A stretch of DNA of 32,284 nucleotides from Baffinella frigidus (Eukaryota > Cryptophyceae > Cryptomonadales > Baffinellaceae), in NCBI GenBank assembly GCA_026770585.1, contig MU646426.1, positions 81,504-113,787 on the forward strand. Direction: 5' to 3'. Shown piece by piece: positions 8,234 through 20,200 of this stretch. Every line of letters begins with the position of its first letter. The stretch's first letter is position 1. A model generated the notes under the pieces. That model did not search any database. It was not told where the DNA came from and worked only from the letters and a program-made list of their open reading frames with translations. Position numbers and translations under genes: made by a program.

Positions 8234-11200
8234 CCACTTTCTCTCTCTCCCTCCCTCCATCCCACTTTCTCTCTCTCCCTCTGACCGTGAATGGCAACAA
8301 CACACACGGTTGGGGCGGACCTTGATGAAGGTGCCATCGAAGTTATCGGAGCGCACACACCCGCCATCCCTCTCGGCAACCTGCGCGCACGCGATATCCC
8401 GTAAGTGGCCGATATCCCGCAAGTTGACGATGGCCCGTAAGTTGTGCGATAGCCGCAAGTTGACGATGTCCCGTCAGTGGTGCGATGTGCCGTAAGTTGC
8501 CGGTATTCCGTAAGTTGTGCGATGTCCCGTAAGTTGCCGATCCCCGTAAGTGGCTAGCAGCCTGCACGCTCCGCGCAGGCCTACACGCAGAGAGAGAGAG
8601 AGAGAGAGAGATAGAGAGAGGGAGAGAGGGAGGGAGAGAGAGAGAGAGAGAGGGAGAGAGAGGCTTGACTACTACCAACACGGCCGCCATGATAACGTCG
8701 ACAGGACCTTCACACAGCCTCTTCTCCGGCCCCTACATAAAGCCCAAATCACTTCTGTCCTTCTATTTTCCTGGTACAAGGACGCCGGATTCCGGCGTAG
8801 CCACGTCAGGTCCTAAACGAGAATTTCAAACACAACGTTTCGCGCTCAAAGTGTTTCGTGGTACAAAACAGTATAGTAGCGGCGGCAAAGAGCTCCAATT
8901 CCCAACACTAGGCTGGTACACGGGGTGCAGGTGACATGCTGGGTGTGTGGTACAAATCCGTCAACTTTGGAGCGGAAAAGAGCCCGGGCTCACCAAATTG
9001 GTGAGCCCAAACAGACTGCGGCAGATCTGGGGGGGGGGGCAGCTTGTTGACGTTGGATACGGAAAATTGGATCTCTGAAATGGTACACTGCCTCCACACG
9101 AGAATGCTAGAGGGACCTTTTTAAAAGTGAGTACGGCAGAACTGGGGGGGGAGGGGGCGCTGAACAACTATGCAGTGAGCGCGGAGAACGCTGGGGGCGG
9201 GCGGGAAATTAAACTAATTTCGCAGAGTTACGTGACCAATCTCACGAAAGTTGTGTTACAACTCACTTTTAAATAGGTCACTCTAGCATTCTCGTGTGGA
9301 GTGGGCAGGGGCCGGACCAGCTTGTTGACTTTGGATGAACCCAAGGTTGGACACGCTGGGTCGAAGAACACCTGTCGAGGGCGACAGCAATTTCATCTCG
9401 GAACACACCAGAATCTGTCCTGATTTATGCTATTTTAAGCCTTGATATTCTGCCTGAAATAGCATACCCCCCCTTATCTTCGGCGTTGGAAGCCATAAAA
9501 AGAGGGACAGACTCTGGTATGTTCCGAAATTAAATTTAGGGTGGATGGTTTAGGCTTCGCGGGGGAGGGTTGAGGGTCAGCGACGACGCTGTAGCACCAC
9601 AGGAACATCTCAACGCAGGAAACCGGATGCCTGTCGTGATGGCGATCTGCCATCACCAGCTGATGCAGTGATCATGCTCAGTGACACACCACGCATCACT
9701 GCTCTGTCATCAGAGCAGTGATGACTGCTGAGCAGTCATGACTGAGCAGTGATGCTTGGTGGGCTTCGAAGGAAGAAGGACATTTGGTGAATGTCGCCCA
9801 CCAAGCATCAGTAAATATGATCCCACATGTAAATATGATCCTCCAGCATTCTCGAGTGGCTAGACGCGTGCGACTGATTCGCTGTTTGGGATTCGACACA
9901 AGCGCAGAAGAAGCGCGAGACATTCACCAAATGAGCAGTGATGCTTGGTGGGCTTCGAAGGACATTTTAATAGTTTCCGACGCCTTCGCGAAGCAATAAT
10001 GGCTCCAAGCCCCATACAAATTTTGTATGGGACAAGACCATGGACACGACCGTGAAGTCGTTTAAATGTCCATGAAGGGTATTTTAGGGTCGTATCCAAT
10101 GTTTGGTACAAAATTTGTACCAGGGCTTGGAGCCATTATTGCTTCGCGAAGGCGTTGTGAACTATGAATTTGGTGAATGTCTCGCGCTTCTTCTGCGCTT
10201 GTGCCGAATCCCAAACAGCAAATCAGTCGCACGCGTAGGAGTCGGGAGGTGGTAGGTAGAGCGGGTTTCTCATCTGGTGGCCCCCAAATCAATGAAACCA
10301 TGACTAAAGTTGACGATGCTGGTACTAAACCGTCCACTTTTGCCACTTTTGCCATCGCTCGTTTCGTGGCCAACAGATGTGAAACCCGTGCTAGGTACCA
10401 CGCCAGATTTGTGGGAGGGGTCGCCAAAAGTCAACCCCTCGGAAGGAATAAGCGGAAATTATTCACTTTTGGCATAGTCGCACGCCAAAATTGGCGTTCA
10501 CAAAGGGAGCTACCCCCTCAAGCAGTCTGGCGTGGCACGCACGAACACCGCCCCATCAAACAAGGAGTCTCGTTTGGTGGTTTTCGGCTCCTAGGACTAG
10601 CGCTAGATACCTTGCGGATCAGGTAGACGCCCGCGCGGTTGGCCACGTAACTCTGCGAAATTAGGCCAGGCACGAGGTTGGAACACCCTATCCTGGTACA
10701 AATATTTACAACCCCACATGTAAATAGGACCCTCCAGTATTCTCGAGTGGCTAGGCACCTTGCGGATCAGGTAGACGCCCGTGCGGTTGGTCACGTAACT
10801 GTGCGAAATTAGCACAGTCACGAGGTTGGTTCCGTTATCCTGGTACAAATATATACAACCCCACATGTAAATATGATCCTCCAGCATTCTCGAGTGGCTA
10901 GGCACCTTGCGGATGAGGTAGACGCCCGTGCGGTTGGCCACGTAACTCTGCGAGATTAGGCCAGGCACGAGGTTGGAACACCCTATCCTGGCACAAATAT
11001 TTACAACCCCACATGTAAATAGGACCCTCCAGCATTCTTGAGTGGAGGTACCTTGCGGATGAGGTAGACGCCCGTGCCGCCCGCGGGCGTTCCCGGCGTG
11101 GACGGAAAGTTGTCCTGTAACAGCATCAGACGTTAGGGACGCTGTCGTGTCCCAAAGTAAGGGTTTACGGAAGCTGTCTTGTCCCAGGATCAGACGGTAG

Positions 11201-14200
11201 GGAAGCCTATCCATAGACCCTACGGTAGGCAATACCGTAGGGACATAGGGGGGGTTTTACGGATAAGGTGACGCCCTCCGGCGTTCCCGGCGTCGACGGA
11301 AAGTTGTCCTGTAGAGCGCTGTGCAGAGAAGCTGGCCACCGAAAATTGGGAAAATTTGAGCCATTTTGTCCACTTTTGAGAAATTCATGGTACTAAATTT
11401 CTCAAAAGTTGACAAAATGGCTCCAATTCCTCAATTTTCCATTATTTCCCGTGGCCAACTTCTCTGCACAGCGCCCTAACAGCATCAGGGGTTATGGCCG
11501 GCGTCGTGTGTGTGGAAGGGGATCCCGATTTTACGGTAACTTTTGCGGCAACGATGCGTTGACTTTTGGGGTGGTGCAGAGTGAAAGTGGAACCATCCCT
11601 GGCCTCAGTCATCTTCACTGAGCCGGTGTGCGGGTTATGAGCCCTGGACCCACATCAGGTTGGTGCGGCACCGGGCAGAGAGGCCCCTGCCAGCACACCC
11701 TCACACCCGAAACCCGAAACCCTGAAACCCGAAGGGCAGAGCGTCCCCTGTCAGCACGATCACTATAGTTGCTCGCTGCACCCTTGGCCGTGCAGCCTCG
11801 GGTAATACTAACAGCGAAGTTCTCTCTTTCTGCGCTCGAGCACCACTAGTTTCTCGCTCTAACTCGCTTCACCCTTGGCTGTCCAACCCCGGGTAATGCT
11901 AACAACGACGGTTGATTGAACCGGGGAGGGTGTGTACAAGGATGATACCTCAACCGGGAAGGAACAGTACCACAGAAACCTGACATTAGTCAACACTGTT
12001 GACCAACCACTCATGAGCACCCGAGTTCTATCTTCCTCGGATTTCCGGGGATCATTTCCAGCCCCTTTTCCTGAAATGAATTGCACATGGTACCATGATT
12101 GTTTAGATGGACACACCATCGAAGACATGTTGACTAATGCGGCGCCACTTAGTGGAATATTGGTCACGTATCACCCTGGAATCCAGGGTCAACGAAACCC
12201 TCGTAGCCCACCGTGTGGGTAGGAACCCTCCCCGGTTCAGTCAACCGTCGTGCTGGCAGGGGACGCTCTGCCCTTCGGGTTTCGGGGTTGGGGTTTCGTG
12301 CGCAGGGAGGACGCTCACCGGGCAAACCCTGGTGGAACAGTACCACAGAAACCTGACATCAGTCAACACTGTTGACCACCGACATTAGTCAACACTGTTG
12401 ACTAAACCTGTTGACTAACACTGTTGACTAAGCCAGCAACCAAGTGTTGACTAATTTTTCGCAGGGAGGACGCTCACCGGGCAGACCCTTGTGGTGAAGC
12501 GGCCTGTTTTGTTCCCGTCCGCCAGCACCTCCGCAGCGCACGAACGTGGGAAACACCTGCATAGAGTGTTTGACACGAATTCAGTGAGACACGTGACTGT
12601 AGGAACCCTCCCCGGTTGAGTCAAGCGTGGTGCTGACAAGGGACGCTCTGCCCTTCGGGTTTCGGGGTTGGGGTGCCGTGCTAGCACCTCCGCAGCGCAC
12701 CAACGTGGGAAACACCTGCATAGAGTGTTGGTCAGTAGCTAACCCCAGGCGGTTTGCAGACATGCAAAACCCAGGCGTTTGGCACGAATTCAGTGAGACA
12801 CGTGACTACACCGGGAAACATCCGACATCACACGGTCTTTTTTGACAAATGCATCAGCGCACCCGCGCGGGAAACACCTGCGAGCGCAAGAGGGGGTTGG
12901 TTCAGGATCTAGGCCTTAGAGGTTGGGGTCTAGGGTCTAGGGTCTAGGGTCTAGGGTCTAGGGTCTAGGGTCTAGGGTCTAGGGTCTAGGGTCTAGGGTC
13001 TAGAGTCTGGGGTCTAGGGTCTAGGGTCTAAGGTCTAGGGTCTAGGGTCTAGGGTCTGAGGTCTAGGGTTTAGGGTTTAGGGTTTCGGGTCTAGGAATTA
13101 GGGTCTAGGGTCTAGGGTTTAGGGTTCAGGGATTAGGATTTAGTGTTTAGTGTTTAGGGTGTTGGGTCTAGAGTTTAGGGTCTAGGGCTGAGGGTATAGG
13201 GTTTAGGGTTTAGGGTTAAGGGTTTAGGGTTCAGGGTTTAGGGTTTAGGGTTGAGGGTGTGGGGTTTGGGGTTTAGTGTTTGAAGTTTAGGGTTGGAGAT
13301 TCAGGATTTAGGGTTTAGGGTGTAGTGTTACCCGAGGCCGCGCGACGTGGCCGCGTCGGTGACCACCTGGGTTGGTGTTTGGTGTTTGGTGTTTGGGGTT
13401 GAGGGTTTAGGAGTTAGAGTTTGGGGTTAGGTGTGGGGGGGTTGGAGTTTGGTGTTTGGTGTTTGGTGTTTGGGGTTGAGGGTTTAGGGGTTAGGGTTTG
13501 GGGTTTGGTGTGGGGGGTTTGGGGTTTGGGGTGTGGGGTGTGGGGTGTGGGGTGTGGGGTGTGTGGTGTGGGGTGTGGGTTGTGGAGTTTGTGGTTTGTG
13601 GTTTGTGGTTTGTGGTTTGTGGTTTAGGGTTTAGGGTTTAGAGTTTAGGGTTTAGCAACAATCGGATCTCTGAAACAGCTGACAGGGCATATCACACCAG
13701 CTGACAAGAAAAGCAGAGAGGGGTGGGCCTCGCAACCTGTTTGAGCACCGGGGTGACCCCTCGATCGCACGTGTCCGTCTCGTGCCACTCATCGACTGAG
13801 TAGAACGTGCAGCGCTCGTGGTTCGACCGCAGCGTCACCTGTTCGGGGTTAGCAGTTGGGTTTTGGGGGGGAGGAGTTTGATAACGAGCGCTGCTCGTGG
13901 TTCGACCGCAGCTGTTACCTGTGTTGGTACGGTACGGTCAGCCGTCTGGCTCTGCCTGCTTCCTCTTGCTTCTCGACGCTGCGCACCAAGACAAACGTCG
14001 AGAGTGAGACGTCTCAAAACAAAGGGGGAACCTCTGTTAACTTAAGAAGTAACAGTGGAGTACATCTCGGCTCGCGATCACGGGTCGCATCTACAGCGCT
14101 CGTGGTTGGGCCGCAAGGTCACCTTCGAAGAATTAGGGGGTTGGGGTTGGAGGGAAACATAGGAAGAGGTTGAAAGTGATTGTGATTTTATTTCACTATC

Positions 14201-17200
14201 ACACGTGAAGCAAAAATGAGGGAGATAAGGGGGGAATGGGTGGGATGAGGATTTTAATGAGGTCAGGCAGCGCAAGTGGTTCGACCGCAAGGTCCCCTCC
14301 CCTGTTGAGCATTAGGGGTTTGAGGTTGGGGGTGAGGATTATCACGATCGCGCGGTTTGACCGCGGCGTCACCTGCAAGCGCGATGAACCTTGATGAAAT
14401 TGATTTTATACTCCTTTCTACGAGCCCTGCAGTCTACCTTAGTACATGCCGTATTCCAATGCACCCCGAATTTCTAGCTCTGTCTCAGTTAATCTGGGCT
14501 CCTCATTAAATATATTTTAATCGTGACTCCGTACACACGCTCCAGTACGAAGAGCATCTAAATGCATTTAATGTGGGGAGCCCATATTAAATGAGGCAGA
14601 GCCACACACCGACAAGTTATCTGTACGAACCTTGGAAGTGGAGCCGCCGAGAGAATTGCAGCGGTTGATGTCGGCAGTGATATCCGTGGATGCCAAGCAC
14701 TTGACCTAATTACGGCATTTCGTAGGATGCTACAGTAGGGTGATAGGGAATGCCGGCAGTAGGTTGACGCCGGAATTAGGGCGTCCACCCTTAGGTTATG
14801 AACCTTGGAAGTGCAGCCGCCGAGGTAGTCGCAGCGGTTGATGTCCGCGGTGATGTCCGTGGAGGCCGAGCAGTTCATGCAATCCACGTTACACTGTGCG
14901 TTCCAGCCCGGTGGCCTACCTTAGCCCAACCTGCATTCCAAACCACTCCGGAAAGGAATACATGGCGGCCGGAACCGTTGGTTCAGATCCGTAATAAACC
15001 CTTTTCTCCCAAGACCGACAGGCGACAGGTTATGTGCACGGACCTTGGAAGTGGAGCCGCCGAGATAGTCGCAACGGTTGATGTCCGCGGTGATGTCCGT
15101 GGCTGCCGAGCAGTTCGAGCAATCCGCGTTGCACTCTGTCTCGGTCTGCGCAGGGCTGAAAGTTTAGGGGGCGGGAATCGGAGTTTGGGCGATGCCCGTG
15201 GATAGGTTCAGGCGAGATGTCGTTGGGGGTTAGTCGATCGAGGTTTTAGTGATGTGAGCGGTGATGTCCGTGGAGGACAATCAGTCCGTGCCCTTACCCC
15301 CAATCACCTCAACCCCACAGACATCTCGCCTCAACCCATCAAGGGCATCACCTAAACCCCAATTCCTACACCCGAAACTTTCGACCCTTTGCAGATCGAC
15401 ACGCAATGCAACTCCGTCTGCGTTGCAGTGCGTGTCGATCTGCGTAGGTTTGAAAGTTTAGGGTTGAGGGTTTGGGGTTCAGGTGATGTCCGTGGTTGAG
15501 GTGATGTGGATGTCCGTGGCGGAAGGTCAGTTGGTGCAGACGGGGTTGCATTGCGCGTCGATCTGCGAAGGGTCGAAAGTTTCGGGTGTAGGAATTGGGG
15601 TTTAGGTGATGCCCGTTGATGGGTTTAGGCGAGATGTCCGTGGGGTTGCTACTTTAGACGTGACCGGGAGCAATCATAAGTTGACACCCTTGCAGAATAG
15701 CCCGAAAACGACCTATTCTTCCAAAAGTTGACCTCGCGGCAGTGAGGAGTTGACTTTTGCGATTGACCACCCTCAGGTCTAGCGTAGGAGGTGATTGGGG
15801 GTAAGGTGATGTCCGCGGTGTTGTCCGTGGAAAAGGAGCAGTTCGTGCAGTCGGAGTTGCACCGCGTGTCGATCTGCGAAGGGTTGAAAGGTTGGGTGTC
15901 TGGGGGGTTGCGTGGAGCGAACCATCGCCTTGTTGCAGTTGTAGCGCGTGTGCCACTTTTGAATCGTCAGCAAAAAAAGGGCCGCCTTAGTACTGGCGCG
16001 TTCTCAGGGAACACCGAATTTAGTACTGGCGCGTCCTGAAGACACACTCAGAAGTGGACAGACGCACCATCGCCTTGTTGCAGTCGTAGCGCTTGTGCCA
16101 CCATGACTCTTCCGTGTTGTTCCCGCACTTCTGAGTGTGCCTCCAGGACGCGCCAGTACTAAACCATGTGTTCCCCGAGGACGCGCCCGTACTAACCCGG
16201 GACGCGCCAGTACTAAGACCACCATATTTTTGCTACGTACCATAGCCTTGTTGCAGTCGTAGCGCTTGTGCCAGCGCGTCTCTTCCGTGTTGTTCACTTG
16301 CGCTGCGTCGTACGCCGCTACCGCCGCCTCTGAAGGCTTCGTCCCTGTGTTGGGGTTCAGGGTTTAGGGTTTAGGGTTTAGGGTTTAGGGTTTAGGGTTT
16401 AGGGTTTAGGGTTTAGGGTTTAGGGTTTAGGGTTTAGGGTTTAGGATTGTTGGCGATTTGCTCGTCGGCAAGGCACGCCGCGTCCGATTCAGCATCGGGA
16501 GTGAAATTTACTACACAAAATGAGTTTTATGAAATTTACTACACAAAATGAGAATAAAATCTGCTCTATTCACCGCCCACCACAAGGGGGCGCACCGGAT
16601 ATGTTGGCGGTTTGCTCGTCGGGGAAGCCGCGTCCGATTCGGCATTGGGAGTTGGAACCACTCTGCTCTATTCACCACCCACCACACGGGGGCGTACCAC
16701 TTCTAGCCTCGAGTGGTGGGTGTGTTGTCCATGAGATTCGAGTGTGTTCGTGCGCCAAGGTTAGGTTTTCGTGGTCAGAAAAGGGGGTGCACCGGAGATG
16801 TTGGCGGTTTGCTCGTCAGGGACGCACGCCGCGTGGAGGATCATGTCGATCCGCATCTATCGATCGCTAGGATAGAAGCGGGTAGTATAAGCGCGCTTGC
16901 GGTCACTCAACTCCGCTCTATCCACCGCCCACCGCACGGGAGATGTTAGCGATTTGGTGTGGTGGGTGGTGGATAGAGCAGAATTGAGTGGTGGATAGAG
17001 CAGAGTTGAGTTACCGGAGATGTTGGCGGTTTGCTCGTCGGGAAAGCACGCTGCGTGGAGCGTCATGTCGATCCGCAAGATGGCGTTGTTCTCGAAGAAC
17101 TTCTTGTACGTGGCCGCGTCCCCGCTCTGCGGCGCGCAGATCCCTGCGGTTCGGACGATCACTGGATCAGTTGCACGTTTATGCTCCCGTTGATCGCCCT

Positions 17201-20200
17201 CCGCTCTTATCTCAGAAAAGGACTTTTAGAAGTCCGAGACCTTTTGGTCCTAGGATCCCTCGGCCTACGGTAGGAGGTCCTAGGCAATGCCGTAGGCCTA
17301 ACTACCCCATTTTCAGGCCGTTAGCCTATGAACATGATCTTGAGCATGGGCCGGACACTCGAACCCTTAGGGTGTGGGGTGTGGATTCAGGCTGCGCAAA
17401 CACCCCTAGGGTTTGGGGTTTGGTTTTAGGTTGCAGGTTGCTCAATGTTTGTGTTGAGGTTGCTTTGGGGGTTGGGTTTAGGTTGCCCAATTGTTCACTA
17501 TTCGGGATTGAACCTGCGGTGTGGCCAGGCGGCCACGGGGTGACGATGTAGGTGACCGTGGCTCGTGCCTAAAGGACCATAGGCTATTGTATATCACTCA
17601 ACTCAAGGCTCAAGTGCCTATCTAGGACCTACATCGAGAGTAATCAAGAAAAAGAAGTGCAGGATTGAACCTGTGGTGTGGCCCGCCGGCCAAGGTGTAG
17701 CGTTGTAGGAGACCGTTGTGATGTAGGTACCAAGACTCACGGCTGAGTGTCCATCTATGTAGGCACCAAGCCTCAACACTCAGCCTTCAGTGTCCATCTA
17801 TTCGCCCTTGTAGGGACCCCCTAGGCCCCTACGGGGTTTCCACCGTAGGGCCATCCGAAATCGGAAAGCGTCTATCTAGATCTGGTTCTCTTCTGGTCGC
17901 GGGTGGGACCTGTGGTGCGGCAAAATCACTCAACTCAAGGCTCAAGTGCCTATCTAGGACCTGCATCGAGAGTAATACAGAAGAACAAGAAGTTCGGGAT
18001 TGAACCTGTGGTGCGGCCTACCGGCCACGGGGTAGCGTCGTAGGTGACCGTGGCTCGTTCCGTAAGGCTCACAGGCTATTGTATCACTCAACTCAAGGCT
18101 TAAGACCCTGTCCAGGACCTATATCGAGAGTAATAACAAAGAAGAACACGGAGTGAAGAATTGAACCTGTGGTGCGGCCGGCCGGCCACGGGGTGGTGTT
18201 GTAGGAGACCGTGTGATGTAGGCACCAAGACTCAAGGCTGAGTGTCCATCTATGTAGGCACCAAGACTCAAGACTCAGCCTTCAGGGGTGGTGATGTAGG
18301 TAACCGTGGTGAGGTAAGCGCCGGGCAAGGGCTTGCACGCCGAAAAAAAGGGTGGATATGCTACTTTAGGCACACAACCAAGGCTTAAAATAACACGAAT
18401 CGAATTTAGGCATACAACCAAGGCTTGATATAGCATAAATCGACGTTAAAAGTCTTTGTTGGCCACAGATTGTGTGATGTTCCGAGATGATATTGGACCT
18501 GTGGTGCGGCCTGCCGGCCACGGGGTAGCGTTGTAGCTGACTGTTGTGATGTACGCGCCGGGCGGGGCTTGGAAGTCGCCTGCTTCAGGGTGTAGGTTTT
18601 AGGTGAGGGGGGGGGANNNNNNNNNNNNNNNNNNNNNNNNNNNNNNNNNNNNNNNNNNNNNNNNNNNNNNNNNNNNNNNNNNNNNNNNNNNNNNNNNNNN
18701 NNNNNNNNNNNNNNNNNNNNNNNNNNNNNNNNNNNNNNNNNNNNNNNNNNNNNNNNNNNNNNNNNNNNNNNNNNNNNNNNNNNNNNNNNNNNNNNNNNNN
18801 NNNNNNNNNNNNNNNNNNNNNNNNNNNNNNNNNNNNNNNNNNNNNNNNNNNNNNNNNNNNNNNNNNNNNNNNNNNNNNNNNNNNNNNNNNNNNNNNNNNN
18901 NNNNNNNNNNNNNNNNNNNNNNNNNNNNNNNNNNNNNNNNNNNNNNNNNNNNNNNNNNNNNNNNNNNNNNNNNNNNNNNNNNNNNNNNNNNNNNNNNNNN
19001 NNNNNNNNNNNNNNNNNNNNNNNNNNNNNNNNNNNNNNNNNNNNNNNNNNNNNNNNNNNNNNNNNNNNNNNNNNNNNNNNNNNNNNNNNNNNNNNNNNNN
19101 NNNNNNNNNNNNNNNNNNNNNNNNNNNNNNNNNNNNNNNNNNNNNNNNNNNNNNNNNNNNNNNNNNNNNNNNNNNNNNNNNNNNNNNNNNNNNNNNNNNN
19201 NNNNNNNNNNNNNNNNNNNNNNNNNNNNNNNNNNNNNNNNNNNNNNNNNNNNNNNNNNNNNNNNNNNNNNNNNNNNNNNNNNNNNNNNNNNNNNNNNNNN
19301 NNNNNNNNNNNNNNNNNNNNNNNNNNNNNNNNNNNNNNNNNNNNNNNNNNNNNNNNNNNNNNNNNNNNNNNNNNNNNNNNNNNNNNNNNNNNNNNNNNNN
19401 NNNNNNNNNNNNNNNNNNNNNNNNNNNNNNNNNNNNNNNNNNNNNNNNNNNNNNNNNNNNNNNNNNNNNNNNNNNNNNNNNNNNNNNNNNNNNNNNNNNN
19501 NNNNNNNNNNNNNNNNNNNNNNNNNNNNNNNNNNNNNNNNNNNNNNNNNNNNNNNNNNNNNNNNNNGGGTGTAGGGTGTAGGGTGTAGGGTGTAGGGTGT
19601 AGGGTGTAGGGTGTAGGGTGTAGGGTGTAGGGTGTAGGGTGTAGGGTGTAGGGTGTAGGATGTAGAGTCTAGGTTGTAGGGTATAGGGTGTAGGGTGTAG
19701 GGTGTGGGGTATAGGGTGTAGGGTGTAGGGTGTAGAGTGTAGGGTGTGAGGTGAAGGGTGTAGGAGTAGGGTGTAGAGTGTAGGGTGTGAGGTGAAGGGT
19801 GTAGGATGTAGTGTGTGAAGTGAAGGGTTTAGGATGTAGTGTGCAGTGTGTAGGGTGTGGTTTGGAGGTAACACACAGGCACGGGATATACAACTTCGCC
19901 TGGCAGTCCTGTCTGCTGACCTATAGGGTGTGGGATTGAGGGTTAGGGTGTAGGGTTTAGGGTTTAGGGTTGGGGTGGACAGTCCTGCCTGTTGGACATG
20001 TAGGGTTTGGGGTTTGGGGTTTGGGGTTTGGGGTTTGGGGTTTGGGGTTTAGGGTGCAGGTTTCAGGGTTTGGGGTTCAGGGTTTAGGGTTTAAGGTTGG
20101 CAGTCCTGCCTGTTGGACATATAGAGTCTAGGGTTCAGGGTTCAGGAGATTAAGTTTTGGTTTAGGATTCATGGATCAGGGTTCAGGGTTTAGGGTTTAG

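Noticed and set aside
8394-8562. Possible CRISPR-like array
   Set aside because: Units are contiguous variants without unique spacers, in a eukaryotic intron; a minisatellite explains it.
7005-8690. Ser/Leu- and Arg/Glu-rich open frames
   Set aside because: Translations of CT/GA simple repeats, also at 24710-25430. The short real exon parts inside some of them are annotated separately.
10603-11232. Minus-strand open frame of 209 codons with internal repeats
   Set aside because: It reads through three copies of a 147-bp repeat that include intron-type sequence; only the 63-nt segment at 11052-11114 behaves like an exon.
18585-19874. Long open frames on both strands across the N gap
   Set aside because: They exist only because N codons contain no stops; the flanks are GGGTGTA repeats translating as HPTPYTL.
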